This document shows, piece after piece, positions 29,713-39,678 of a stretch of 64,000 nt of DNA. The position numbers and the translations under genes are program-made. A model generated the notes under the pieces. That model was not told the DNA's origin and searched no databases. It was given only the letters and a program-made list of their open reading frames with translations. Source of the DNA: an uncultured Mollicutes bacterium (GTDB taxonomy: Bacteria; Bacillota_I; Bacilli_A; RFN20; CAG-826); the NCBI GenBank assembly GCA_937893635.1, contig CALBGF010000106.1, forward strand, positions 1 to 64,000, read 5' to 3'. Position 1 is the first letter of the stretch, and every line of letters starts with the position of its first letter.

Positions 29713-32700
29713 ATGAGTAATAAAATGAATTATGAATTATCAGTTTGGAAAGAAGAATATGATAACGATAATTCTAAATTTAATGAGAAAAAATTGTTTG
29801 TTATTGGTGCCACAAATTTAGATACTCAATCACAAGCTTTTGATATTGCTATTAAAAGAAATGTAAATGGTAGTAAACAATTAACTTTTAAAATGTATTA
29901 TAATTATATAGATAATATTACTGGATTAAAAGTTAATAACCCTTATATTCCTTTTTTACAAAATGAAACAAAATTAAAATTAAAGTGGGAAAAAGATTGG
30001 TATGATTTTGTAATTAAAAATATTACAAAAAATAACGAAGATTATTCTTATTCTTTTAGTTGTGAAGATGAGTTAATTCAACAATTATCAAAAAATGGTT
30101 ATGGTGTTACATTGGCCGAAGAATTAAAAAATAATCAAGGTACTGCTAAAGAATTAACAGAAACAATTTTAGAAGGAACTGATTGGAATGTCGAGAGTGA
30201 AATCTTTACGCAAAGATTAGAAGAGCCACTAGTTAAAATAATTGTTCAAAAAGGATTTAATGCTTTAAAAATTAGTGATGAAAATCCTAATCTTACTCTA
30301 GAAGAGAAAGGTTTTATTTATGGGAATACTATATATTGTTTCTTTTCTAGTTGTCAATCTCAACCAGATCGTTTCCAATTCATTTATGAAAATGATAATA
30401 ATTATAAAACGAATGGTGATAGAATTATTAAAGATAATAATAATCAATATTATATAGATAATTCTACATATCAATTCGTAAATGGATATTATTTACCTAG
30501 TTTTTTAGTTAACAGTAATGGTGCAGCAAGTATAGAAATTTCACAACAATATCGTGGTAATAGATATGTTTTTTCTAAACAAGATAGATTTAATACGGTA
30601 TTAGATAAATACTTAGATTGTTATACTAATACTGATGAAGCTGGAAATCAATATTATTATTTATGTGATTATACTAAAACCCCTTTAATTACTGTTCCTT
30701 TAAGAAATTTAGTGACTAATGCTAATTCTTTTAAAGGTACTGATGGCTGGCAATTAGTTAATTATAATACCGTTGATTTAGGAAATGGATTTTTGGAAAA
30801 TGCTAATATCTTTTCTGAAATTAAAGCAAATAAATTTAAAAACGAAATTATTGATAAAAATGATTTTACTTTATCAACTAATCCTTCAATATTATCTGAA
30901 TATTTAAAGACGCCAACAACTGATTATAATTCAGCTTTAACTTTTAATTTTACTGCTGACAATAATGCAACTGGCACCCCTAAAGTATACCCTATTTTGG
31001 TTAATAGTGGTTTTTATGATAATAGAAGTATAATTAATAATATACAAAATGGTGAAAAATATCATTTATATTATAAAGTTAGATCTACAAAAGGATTCGC
31101 TGTTAAAGTAATTGTTGGCTATGAAACCATAATAGAAGAAAATGGTATCTATAAGACCAAGATTACTAAAATATTGGAATTTGAAGATTTTTATTTAGGA
31201 AATGAGCCAGTTTACACTAGTAATCCTCATTTAACAGCAATAGCACAAAATTGCAATGAAATAAATACAACTGAAACCTATTTAACTAAAAAATTAAATA
31301 TTTATGTTATTCCAGTAACAGTAAAAGCCGATGAGATACATGGTATTACTGATATTGATAAAGTAAAACAACTTAATATATTTGATTTTCAAATTTATAA
31401 AGATGTAGGAACTAATATTACTCCTTATACTGAAACTGAAAGTATTGGAGTTAATTATTTAGAAGAATACACTTTATATCTTTCAGACCAAAAATATAAT
31501 AATTTATATAACGATACCGTAAGTAGTGAAAATATAATTACAGATACTACAAAACTTAAGGCAGTATTTAAAGGCGATAAAACCGAATTAGAAAAAAAAT
31601 ACCAACCAGCGCCAAAGCGTACTGATAAGATTGGTACTGTTTTAATAGAAAAATCAAACTATTATAATAATATTCAATCAGTATGCGAACAATTTGAATG
31701 TTGGGCAGATTTTAAAATAACTAGAAAAGAGAATGGCGCGATTGATACAAAAACTATTAGTTTAAAGAATTATGTAGGGAAAAATAATTATGCTGCTATT
31801 AGATATGGACTAAATTTAAAATCAATATCTAGAACCGATGATTCAACAAGTTTAGCTAGTAAATTGATAGTTCAAGATAATAATAATGAATTTGGAAAGA
31901 ACGGAATCTGCTCTATTAGTAGAGCGCAGTCAAATGAAACTGGTGAAAATTTTATATATAATTTTACTTATTTTTTAAATAAGAAATTGATTGATGAAAA
32001 TAATTTATATTCAATACTATATGATTATACAAAAGGAATTGGCGCAGATATAACAGAAGGCACTACTAATTGGAACTGTTATGGTTATTATGTAAGATTA
32101 AAAAATATTAATACAAACCTTGACTACCACACTAATGTTTTAAGAGATTTAATAGTTCCTTATTCACAAACGGAGGCTGATTTAAAACAAGAAAAGGCCA
32201 AATTATCTAATGCTCAACAATTACTTAAAGAAACTATAAATTTATGGGAAGTATTTACTATTTATAGTTTTAGTAAAATAAAAGACATAAATCCCGATGA
32301 TGGTTCGGATCTTGCTAAAAAATACAACAGTGATACAAGTCAAGATTATCTTAATAAAATACTTAATTATCAAACAATTATTTATGAGAGTGCGCCTCGA
32401 GTATTAAGTTTACAAGAAAAACACGACTATTATGTTAATAGATTTAGTGAAACTGAAAAACAAATAAATTTATTAAACAGTTATAAAAAAGAATTAAACA
32501 ATCTATTTACTAAAATTTTCTCTAAATATATATTAGAAGGTACTTGGGTTGATGAAAGTTATAATAATGATGAAAAATATTATATTGATGCTCAGTCTAC
32601 TTTATATAATTCAGCCTTCCCACAAGTTACTTATAACTTCTCAATGATAGATATTAGTTCTATTCCAGAATATAAAGATGTTAAATTTGATATAGGTGAC

Positions 32701-35700
32701 AAGACTTGGGTTGAAGATGTGGATATGTTTGGTTATGTTAAAGATAATATTCCTTACAGGGAAGAAGTTGTTATTTCAGAAATTACTACTAATTTATGTT
32801 CTCCAGATAGTACCACAATTACAGTTCAAAATTTCAAAGATGAATTCACTTCCTTGTTTCAACGCACTAGCGCAACTATACAAAGTGTTCAATATAATAC
32901 CGGTTCTTATCAAAAGGCCGCAGAGTTAGCTAAAGCAGACACTGCCAAAAAATTAAATTATTTATCAGATGCTTTAAATAATATTAATACTGTATTTAAA
33001 AATATGGGTGAACAATCAGTTGTTCAAGATAAAAATGGTATTACTATTACTGATTTAAATAGTAGTAATAATATGTTGCGTTTGGTTAGTGGTGGTATTC
33101 TTCTTTCAAAAGATGGTGGCGCTACTTGGTCTGCTGGTATAAGTGCCGATGGTATTAGCGCTTCTGTATTAACTACTGGTATTTTAAAGACAAATCAAAT
33201 TCAAATTATGAATGATAACGAAGCTTACTTCCGTTGGGATCCGTTAGGAATTACTGCTTATGATTTTGAACTTTTAACACAAGCTGAAATAGAAAGTGGT
33301 ACTTTACCAAAAGCTACTACCACCAAAGGTATTCGTTTTGATAGATTTGGAATTTATGGTTTCAGTGGGGTTGAAGGTACAAGTTGGAAACCAACACAAG
33401 TTGTTAGTTATAAACAAGATATTGACAAAGGATATATAATTGATAAAACCGACCAAAATTCTGTTCGAGCTTTCTCAGATTTTGAATTAACTCGTGAAGG
33501 CCTGTATTTTAATTTAGGTAAAGGTGAGTTTGATAAATATAAAGGTAAAGATGAAAGTGGTCAAATTGGAAAAATTTGCACTTTAGACAATCCTGAAATT
33601 TTAAATGTCGAGGCGCTTTTTGGCAGGACAGATGGATTAATTTATAACACTTGGAATGATGGAAATCCTTATTTTGATTTAAATAATACAAATGAAAATA
33701 TAGATTTTAGTAAGATTATGTCAGTTAGTGATACTAAAAAAGAACAATTAGCAATTTATTCTAACGGTAAATTTGTTTCTAACGATGCTATAATTAATGG
33801 TATTATAACTGCCGAAGGCGGTAAAATAGGTGGTTATACAATAGCTAAAAATATTATGTATGGCACTGGCGCAGCAGATTATACAGAAAGAATAAATACT
33901 AATATAGATAGTTCTACTTTTAACGAAAATATTAATCAATATGAAAATATTTTTTCTTTTAAAATAAAATATACTCCTTATAATGAGTTTCCAATAATAA
34001 ATAAATTAGTTATAGGGGAAACTATATTGGAAAGTAAAGCTATTGTTTATAAAATATCCAAAACTGAAGAAGAAAGAACCTATGAAGTAATTTGGTCTAC
34101 AGATGATACAAAAAGTGGTAATATAGATATAGAAGTTAAATATTTAAGAGAAATCTATACTGGTTTATCAAATGGTGATATTAATAATGTATTAATGTTT
34201 GGTGGTTCTTATGATTTAAATCAGTTAAATGATGGTTCTTTTAACCTTAAAAATGATGGTACTGGTAAGATTGGTTCTTTAGATTTAACGGATAATTATA
34301 TTGCTTTAAAACAGTTAAAGAAATCTGATAATAATGAATATTGGGCCACTGGATTCGGTAGCGAATATAATTCTAATGATAGTTATTTCTATGGTGGTGC
34401 GACTATTGATAGCGAAGGAAATTTAAGTACTAGTAGTGCTAAATTTAAAGTGGATACTGAAGGAAAATTATATGCGACTGATGCCGAGATTAATGGCTTT
34501 ACTTTTAGTAATGGATACTTATTAACTTTAAATAATGAATTAAATAAAGAAGTTAAAATAGGGTTTTATAAAGAAAAAGAAAGCGAATCTGATAAAGAAA
34601 ACACTTTAATTTCAGAATCAACAACCAAAACAACTATTTCTACAAGAATCCCTCCAGCGGCCACAAAAATCATAATAAATATACCAGAAAATTGTTCTAT
34701 TTTACATAATAATGAAATATTATTGGAGAATATTAGTTTGAGTGGTCCAGTAACATTAGTTTTGATTAATGATGAAAGCGATGAAAGCGAGACCTCTACC
34801 ACAACTTATAATATAAATTATGAAAATCAAATAATTAATAATTTTTCTAGCCCAAGTGGTGAAATAAGTATCAGAAACTTAAATACCAATAGTATTAACT
34901 TAAATACCAATAACTTTTCAACTATAATTAAAAATGAATCTCTAGGTGAAAATTCTTCTATTGAAAAAATTAAAGTTCAAATTAGTAAAGATAAAGATGA
35001 TAAAAAATTTAAAGTAGAAATTACATCAATAGAAAAGAATAATCAACATAAACTTACTGTTGGACAAATTTCTAATAATAATATATGTTACATAGAAGAT
35101 AATACTTTTATAAATAATATAGACAGTCTTTATGTTTATGAGGGTACGAATTTATTAAATGATAATATTACAATAACTACCGAAAAAGTTGAAGGCACAA
35201 ATAAAATAAAAATTACAAATAACAATGATAATTGGAGCGTGGATACTGCTTTAAAATTTTCTAATAAAGATATTGGTGGAAAAATACACGATGAAAACTT
35301 TAAAACTGATACAACTTTTACTACTACTGCTTACTATAAATCAAAAATGTTTAATCCTTGGCCTATTAAAAAATGGAATGATTTTTGGGTTACTAAAACT
35401 TTTACATTTCCAAAAGGTTCAAGCGTGCGTAGTAGTTTTACTTATGAAGATGCTAATGAAGTAGGCTATTTAGGTTTAGATGGAGTAGCAAGCACTAATC
35501 CAGATGGACCATATTCAACATTTTATACATTTACTACTTCTCAAACTAAAAATAGTAATTTTACCACTATAAGTAATAGTTTCTGTCCTAGTCAAAATGG
35601 AGAATTCGATTTGGGAAATGAGAACAGAAAATGGAAAAATGTTTATGCTAATTCAATAATTCAAACTTCCGATCGTAATAAAAAGAACTCTATTAAAAAT

Positions 35701-36003
35701 CTTCCAGATACCTACTCTAAATTCTTCGATAAATTACAACCAGTAATCTATAAATACAATTCAAATCATTCAGACCGTTATCATACTGGATTTATCGCAC
35801 AAGATGTTAAAATGGCCTTAGAAAAAACTGGATTATCTTCTACTGATTTTGCTGCTTATTGTGAGTGGCTTAAAAAAGATGATACAACTGGCTGCGGCTT
35901 ACGCTATGAAGAATTTATTGCTTTAAATACAAGCGAAATACAAAGACTTAAAAAGCGAATAACAGAATTAGAAAATAAATTAAAAGAAAAAGAGTTGATT
36001 TAA
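29713..36003 (+). CDS. Tail-associated protein with fibre regions and S74 chaperone (2096 aa)
   Basis: One giant protein replaces the usual separate tail-tip genes. The N-terminal 200 residues (LSVWKEEYDNDNSKFNEKKL, WYDFVIKNITKNNEDYSYSF) resemble the base of tail-associated proteins of Firmicutes phages. Beta-rich carbohydrate- or receptor-binding-like segments follow. Residues about 1100-1500 form fibre-like repeats (SSNNMLRLVSGGILLSKDGG, INGIITAEGGKIGGYTIA). The C-terminus is a peptidase S74 intramolecular chaperone: S1986-D1987 in TSDRNKKNSI, then FIAQDV and a terminal coiled coil. Self-cleavage would release about 110 residues after trimerisation. ATG after TAGGAGATAATAAGAGT. Confidence 0.85.
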   Translation: MSNKMNYELSVWKEEYDNDNSKFNEKKLFVIGATNLDTQSQAFDIAIKRNVNGSKQLTFKMYYNYIDNITGLKVNNPYIPFLQNETKLKLKWEKDWYDFVIKNITKNNEDYSYSFSCEDELIQQLSKNGYGVTLAEELKNNQGTAKELTETILEGTDWNVESEIFTQRLEEPLVKIIVQKGFNALKISDENPNLTLEEKGFIYGNTIYCFFSSCQSQPDRFQFIYENDNNYKTNGDRIIKDNNNQYYIDNSTYQFVNGYYLPSFLVNSNGAASIEISQQYRGNRYVFSKQDRFNTVLDKYLDCYTNTDEAGNQYYYLCDYTKTPLITVPLRNLVTNANSFKGTDGWQLVNYNTVDLGNGFLENANIFSEIKANKFKNEIIDKNDFTLSTNPSILSEYLKTPTTDYNSALTFNFTADNNATGTPKVYPILVNSGFYDNRSIINNIQNGEKYHLYYKVRSTKGFAVKVIVGYETIIEENGIYKTKITKILEFEDFYLGNEPVYTSNPHLTAIAQNCNEINTTETYLTKKLNIYVIPVTVKADEIHGITDIDKVKQLNIFDFQIYKDVGTNITPYTETESIGVNYLEEYTLYLSDQKYNNLYNDTVSSENIITDTTKLKAVFKGDKTELEKKYQPAPKRTDKIGTVLIEKSNYYNNIQSVCEQFECWADFKITRKENGAIDTKTISLKNYVGKNNYAAIRYGLNLKSISRTDDSTSLASKLIVQDNNNEFGKNGICSISRAQSNETGENFIYNFTYFLNKKLIDENNLYSILYDYTKGIGADITEGTTNWNCYGYYVRLKNINTNLDYHTNVLRDLIVPYSQTEADLKQEKAKLSNAQQLLKETINLWEVFTIYSFSKIKDINPDDGSDLAKKYNSDTSQDYLNKILNYQTIIYESAPRVLSLQEKHDYYVNRFSETEKQINLLNSYKKELNNLFTKIFSKYILEGTWVDESYNNDEKYYIDAQSTLYNSAFPQVTYNFSMIDISSIPEYKDVKFDIGDKTWVEDVDMFGYVKDNIPYREEVVISEITTNLCSPDSTTITVQNFKDEFTSLFQRTSATIQSVQYNTGSYQKAAELAKADTAKKLNYLSDALNNINTVFKNMGEQSVVQDKNGITITDLNSSNNMLRLVSGGILLSKDGGATWSAGISADGISASVLTTGILKTNQIQIMNDNEAYFRWDPLGITAYDFELLTQAEIESGTLPKATTTKGIRFDRFGIYGFSGVEGTSWKPTQVVSYKQDIDKGYIIDKTDQNSVRAFSDFELTREGLYFNLGKGEFDKYKGKDESGQIGKICTLDNPEILNVEALFGRTDGLIYNTWNDGNPYFDLNNTNENIDFSKIMSVSDTKKEQLAIYSNGKFVSNDAIINGIITAEGGKIGGYTIAKNIMYGTGAADYTERINTNIDSSTFNENINQYENIFSFKIKYTPYNEFPIINKLVIGETILESKAIVYKISKTEEERTYEVIWSTDDTKSGNIDIEVKYLREIYTGLSNGDINNVLMFGGSYDLNQLNDGSFNLKNDGTGKIGSLDLTDNYIALKQLKKSDNNEYWATGFGSEYNSNDSYFYGGATIDSEGNLSTSSAKFKVDTEGKLYATDAEINGFTFSNGYLLTLNNELNKEVKIGFYKEKESESDKENTLISESTTKTTISTRIPPAATKIIINIPENCSILHNNEILLENISLSGPVTLVLINDESDESETSTTTYNINYENQIINNFSSPSGEISIRNLNTNSINLNTNNFSTIIKNESLGENSSIEKIKVQISKDKDDKKFKVEITSIEKNNQHKLTVGQISNNNICYIEDNTFINNIDSLYVYEGTNLLNDNITITTEKVEGTNKIKITNNNDNWSVDTALKFSNKDIGGKIHDENFKTDTTFTTTAYYKSKMFNPWPIKKWNDFWVTKTFTFPKGSSVRSSFTYEDANEVGYLGLDGVASTNPDGPYSTFYTFTTSQTKNSNFTTISNSFCPSQNGEFDLGNENRKWKNVYANSIIQTSDRNKKNSIKNLPDTYSKFFDKLQPVIYKYNSNHSDRYHTGFIAQDVKMALEKTGLSSTDFAAYCEWLKKDDTTGCGLRYEEFIALNTSEIQRLKKRITELENKLKEKELI

Positions 36004-36018
36004 TATCAACTCTTTTTT
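35986..36018. terminator. Bidirectional terminator between late and replication modules
   Basis: AAAAAGAGTTGAT/ATCAACTCTTTTT hairpin with the stop of the fibre gene in it and A- or T-runs on both flanks, ending both convergent transcripts. Confidence 0.85.
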
Positions 36019-36019
36019 A

Positions 36020-36415
36020 TTAATCTTTTATAACTATTTGAAAATTATTCATATCTTCTAATGAAAATTGAGAATTTTCAAAATAACTTAATTCAATTTT
36101 ATATTTTTCTATATCTACTCCGCAATCTGATTCTTGTAATTCAATTAATGCTTTATTAGTTTCTTCAATCTTGTCTGGCTTAATACAAACATTATTTTTG
36201 TCTTCACTTAATTTTATATTACCATTTTCATCCAACTCGCCATTTTTATAAATAATATCTCGAACGGTACTATAATATGTTTCTTGGACTGGCGCTAATA
36301 AGTTTTCTATTCTTGTTAATCTATATGCTACAATCGCATTAATTGCCATGTCTTTTGTTTTTTCTTTAAATTTTTTATAAAATTGTAAATAATCAATAAC
36401 TTCTTTAATCTTCAT
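36020..36415 (-). CDS. Phage protein of DUF1617-like appearance (131 aa)
   Basis: Unknown function. Helical N-terminus (LQFYKKFKEKTKDMAINAIV), then NLLAPVQETYYSTVRDIIYK and NGELDENGNIKL, a pattern I associate with the small tail-cluster proteins DUF1617 of Firmicutes phages. The assignment rests on memory and is uncertain. ATG follows GGGAGATATAAA. It is the last gene of the minus-strand replication operon, four genes after the promoter at 38372. Confidence 0.5.
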   Translation of the reverse strand: MKIKEVIDYLQFYKKFKEKTKDMAINAIVAYRLTRIENLLAPVQETYYSTVRDIIYKNGELDENGNIKLSEDKNNVCIKPDKIEETNKALIELQESDCGVDIEKYKIELSYFENSQFSLEDMNNFQIVIKD

Positions 36416-36416
36416 T

Positions 36417-37154
36417 TTATATCTCCCAATTTTCTATTTTAGTATTTTTTATTAATATATTTGTTAAATGATAACCGATTCCAATTGCATCTGCTTCATC
36501 ATCTGTTACAGTAATATCATACCATTGTTTAACTAATAACTGCATGGATTTCTTTTTATCGGCTCTAGATCTACCCTTGACACCACAAGAATGGCGCCAA
36601 GTATTTGTAGGACAAATTTCATAAGGTATTTTAAAAGCATAGCAAGTTTCCATTAAAATACCTTGAAGGCGCGCAAGTGTTTGAAATACTGTAACTCCCA
36701 TTTTGTTTCCACTAGATTCATCTTGTAATTGAACTCCTTCAATTCCAATCATATCTAATTGCCAATTATTTATCATAGAGATTAACCAATTTTTAATTGA
36801 ATTACAACGCGCGATTTCGTCTGATTGATTTGTTTTAAAAGTACCATAAGTAACTAATTTATTATCATCAAAAATTGCATAACCAGTAATATGACTAGCT
36901 TGATCTAATGCTAGAATTCTTTTTACTTTTGGCGATTTTGTCATAATTTGTTTATTAATTGCTTTAAGTTTATTATTTTCACAAGTAGGACAAATTCTTT
37001 TATTTCTTATTTTTTTCCAAGTGGTATAAACCTTATGACCTTCATCGCATTCAAATTCCATTTCAGTATCTAAATTAGTATATTTATCAGTTATAATTTT
37101 CCAATTATCTTGTTTTAATATTTGCTGTATTTCTTCTAAACTTATTTTACTCAT
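36417..37154 (-). CDS. RuvC-like Holliday junction resolvase with zinc ribbon (245 aa)
   Basis: Cuts branched recombination or packaging intermediates. The catalytic acids of the RNase-H fold are visible: D84 in ALDQASHITGYAIF, E139 in IGIEGVQ, and D218/D222 in TDDEADAIGIG. An N-terminal zinc-binding region (C36, H40, C55, C58) is an addition to the usual RuvC. Length is otherwise normal. It overlaps the dUTPase stop by one base, so expression is coupled. It likely clears junctions before packaging by the terminase. Confidence 0.85.
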   Translation of the reverse strand: MSKISLEEIQQILKQDNWKIITDKYTNLDTEMEFECDEGHKVYTTWKKIRNKRICPTCENNKLKAINKQIMTKSPKVKRILALDQASHITGYAIFDDNKLVTYGTFKTNQSDEIARCNSIKNWLISMINNWQLDMIGIEGVQLQDESSGNKMGVTVFQTLARLQGILMETCYAFKIPYEICPTNTWRHSCGVKGRSRADKKKSMQLLVKQWYDITVTDDEADAIGIGYHLTNILIKNTKIENWEI

Positions 37155-38092
37155 TATTTTAATCCTGTGCTGCCGTATCCACCCGCACGACCATCATTAG
37201 CAATATCTTTAACAGAATCAACTTCTACCCAAGATACTTTTGGAACTTCATTTAATACTAATTGAGCGAATTTTTCTCCTTTTCCTATTGTATAAGATTG
37301 ACCATATTCTATATCAGAAAGAGTACCATCTATATTTATTTTTGCCTTTTTAATAAAAGGTTCAATATTATCAAGAATAACCCCTATTTCATCACGATAA
37401 CCAGCATCAATAGTACCAGGTGCATTAGCTACCCTCAATTTAGTTTTAACACAGCGCCCACTCTTTGCTCTTACTTGTAATTCGTACCCAGCAGGAATGG
37501 CAACCTTAATTCCAGTAGGAATTATTTTAGTTTCACCTGGCGCGATAGTTATATCTTCTAAAGCATATATATCTAATCCAGCATCTGTTTCGTGAGCATA
37601 AGCTGGTAATTTAGAATTATTATTACAAAGTTCTACAGGAATTTGAACAATTTTACTAGCAATTCCATCAGCCTCACTAATAGAATTATAAACTATTCCT
37701 AACATTCTTTTAAGAAAATCTCTTTTTTGAGCGCTAAGATTACTTTTAATTGCTGAATCTATACCTTGACAAATTAATTCATATTCTTCTTGAAAATCTT
37801 GTAAAGTTTTTCCAGATGCATTTAACATTTGTATAGTTAAATTTTTATTAATATCTTTGTTGTATTCTTTTTCCATTTCTTCAAGAAATATATCTCCAAT
37901 TAAGCCAAATTGCTCTTCAGGCAAACTTAATAAAGCACTTATTTCTTGTAAATCTTCTCCAGAAAAATTATATGCCTCTAGTTGTTTTGCCAATTCTTCA
38001 AATTCTTTTGATTGAGATTTTTCATAATCATTTATTTTTTGGGCGAATTCTTTACCTAAATTTTTAGCATTTTCTATTTTTATATTATCCAT
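37154..38092 (-). CDS. dut: dUTPase with long N-terminal extension (312 aa)
   Basis: Hydrolyses dUTP to dUMP, keeping uracil out of DNA and supplying dUMP. All five motifs of trimeric dUTPases are present: ETDAGLDIYALED (168-180), RAKSG (208-212), NAPGTIDAGYRDEIGV (223-238), GEKFAQLVL (about 272-280) and RAGGYGSTG (302-310). The first 150 residues are an extra acidic helical domain with no family I recognise (FEELAKQLEAYNFSGEDLQE); ordinary dUTPases are about 150-170 residues. ATG after GAGGAGTTAATTA, overlapping the previous gene by 8 bp. Confidence 0.92.
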   Translation of the reverse strand: MDNIKIENAKNLGKEFAQKINDYEKSQSKEFEELAKQLEAYNFSGEDLQEISALLSLPEEQFGLIGDIFLEEMEKEYNKDINKNLTIQMLNASGKTLQDFQEEYELICQGIDSAIKSNLSAQKRDFLKRMLGIVYNSISEADGIASKIVQIPVELCNNNSKLPAYAHETDAGLDIYALEDITIAPGETKIIPTGIKVAIPAGYELQVRAKSGRCVKTKLRVANAPGTIDAGYRDEIGVILDNIEPFIKKAKINIDGTLSDIEYGQSYTIGKGEKFAQLVLNEVPKVSWVEVDSVKDIANDGRAGGYGSTGLK

Positions 38093-38315
38093 TAATTAAC
38101 TCCTCATCCCAAACTTTTTCATATTCAGCTACACATTTACAAACCCAAGCCTCATCAATAATTGCGCCTTTCTTCTTTTTAACTTTATAGGTATAACCGG
38201 CTGCCGCAACAGTATATCCTTCTTCTTTTGCTTGTGTTCTAAAATGTTCAATATAGTCTTTTGCCTGAGTTTCTGTATCTGCTCTAGCTTCAGTTGTGAT
38301 TTTTAAAATTCTCAT
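38085..38315 (-). CDS. Unknown small phage protein (76 aa)
   Basis: No family recognised. Alpha/beta protein: strand MRILKITTEARA, helix TQAKDYIEHFRTQAKEEG, strand YKVKKKKGAIIDEAWVCKC and a final helix. It could be a small nucleic-acid- or protein-binding module. ATG after AAAGGAGTAAATT. First gene of the sub-operon driven by 38372-38400. Confidence 0.65.
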   Translation of the reverse strand: MRILKITTEARADTETQAKDYIEHFRTQAKEEGYTVAAAGYTYKVKKKKGAIIDEAWVCKCVAEYEKVWDEELING

Positions 38316-38371
38316 AATTTACTCCTTTAACTCTATTTTAATAAAAAGATTTTCTCTTATTTTATAATATA

Positions 38372-38400
38372 ATTATATCATATTTTTAAGAGAAAATCAA
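38372..38400 (-). promoter_or_regulatory. Right-arm promoter
   Basis: Minus strand TTGATT, 17 bp, TATAAT, with the shared AAATTTGATTTT start and AAAAATATG before the -10. Confidence 0.8.
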
Positions 38401-38406
38401 ATTTTT

Positions 38407-39678
38407 TTATACTTTTTTATTTTTTAATATTAAATTCAAAATAATTCCTAAAATTAATGCTAAACTAATTCCAGTAAAAGCTGAATTAAATAACCAAATT
38501 CCACTAACTCCAGTGGTTAAAATAACAGAAACTATAATTAAGTTTTTGTTATCATTTAAGTCTACTCGATTACTAATCAATGTTTTTAAACCACTTGCCG
38601 CGATATATCCATAAAGTATCATTGCGCAACCACCAAATACACAACTAGGAATAGAAGCAATAATCAACTGCACTGGTTGTAAAAAAGATAAAAGTCCTAA
38701 TATAATAGCTGCTAATGAAATTACTTTAGTAGAGGCTACTTTAGAAAAACCAGTTGTAGCAATAGATTCACCGTAACTTGTATTAGGAAGGCCGCAAATT
38801 ATAGTGCCAAAGAAACTAGCTGCTCCATTGCCTAATAAAGTTTCATCTAGACCCGGGTCTTTTGTTAGGTCTTTTCCAATAATATTTGAAAGAGTTCTGT
38901 GATCAGCCCAATGTTCACACACTGCAGCCAATGCAACTGGTATAAATAGTAAAGCTACTTGTCCGATTACTGACCAATTTAAAGAGCTAAAATTCCAACT
39001 TAAAAATACTAATTCTGGTAAGCTAAATAATTTCATTCCCTCAAAAATGGAAAAATCAACTAAAGGAGCAATACCAGTAACAGTTATTAAAATTGATAAT
39101 AAATAGCCACTTATCAATCCTATTAAAAATGGAATTGTTTTTAATATTCCTTTAAAATAATGAGAACTAATAGCGATTACAAGCATTGTAAAAATTGCTA
39201 CTAAAATGCCAATATTTGAATGGGCGCCTGCTACTAAGGTATAGGTTGGAATAAAACTTGCTAAATTAATTCCAATTACTATTGTTATTGGAGCTACAAT
39301 AGTGACTGGTAAAATTTTATTTAATGCTTCTATGCCTTTATATCTAACTAATAAACTTACTAAAAGATATACCAATAATATAAAGAAACCACCAATGGCT
39401 ACTGCTAAATAGCCACCTTGAGTGGCTAGTGCGCCAATTACAGCACTACAAGTTGCTCCACTTGAACTAATAAACATAGGTGACTTAAATCTAGTTATTA
39501 ATTGATAAATTAAAGTTCCAATGCTAGCCCCAAGAAAGCAACTGGATACTGGAGTCCCACAAATATTAGCAATTAATACTGTTGCTACAAATACTGCTAA
39601 AACTTGTTGAATAGAATACATTGCCCATTCTTTTATAGTTTTAGGATTTTCATTTACATCATATTTTAAATTACTCAT
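38407..39678 (-). CDS. uraA: Uracil/xanthine permease family transporter (423 aa)
   Basis: Integral membrane protein with about 12-14 hydrophobic segments, of the nucleobase:cation symporter 2 family. Family signatures: GATCSAVIGALATQGG, EHWADHRTLSNIIGKDLTKD (corresponding to the EHxGH region of UraA) and LPNTSYGESIAT with the substrate-binding Glu. It would import uracil or a related base for nucleotide synthesis. The start at 39678 is preferred because GGAGAAG precedes it; an upstream TTG at 39690 is part of that site. It overlaps the hydrolase gene by 8 bp. A full-length transporter is unusual in a phage. Confidence 0.85.
   Translation of the reverse strand: MSNLKYDVNENPKTIKEWAMYSIQQVLAVFVATVLIANICGTPVSSCFLGASIGTLIYQLITRFKSPMFISSSGATCSAVIGALATQGGYLAVAIGGFFILLVYLLVSLLVRYKGIEALNKILPVTIVAPITIVIGINLASFIPTYTLVAGAHSNIGILVAIFTMLVIAISSHYFKGILKTIPFLIGLISGYLLSILITVTGIAPLVDFSIFEGMKLFSLPELVFLSWNFSSLNWSVIGQVALLFIPVALAAVCEHWADHRTLSNIIGKDLTKDPGLDETLLGNGAASFFGTIICGLPNTSYGESIATTGFSKVASTKVISLAAIILGLLSFLQPVQLIIASIPSCVFGGCAMILYGYIAASGLKTLISNRVDLNDNKNLIIVSVILTTGVSGIWLFNSAFTGISLALILGIILNLILKNKKV

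Noticed and set aside
34566..34802. Minus-strand ORFs inside the tape measure and fibre genes
   Set aside because: They are shadows of AT-rich coding sequence, with no ribosome-binding site or promoter.
36003..36020. Holin or endolysin between fibre and replication genes
   Set aside because: Only a bidirectional terminator lies there; no lysis motif was found anywhere in the window.
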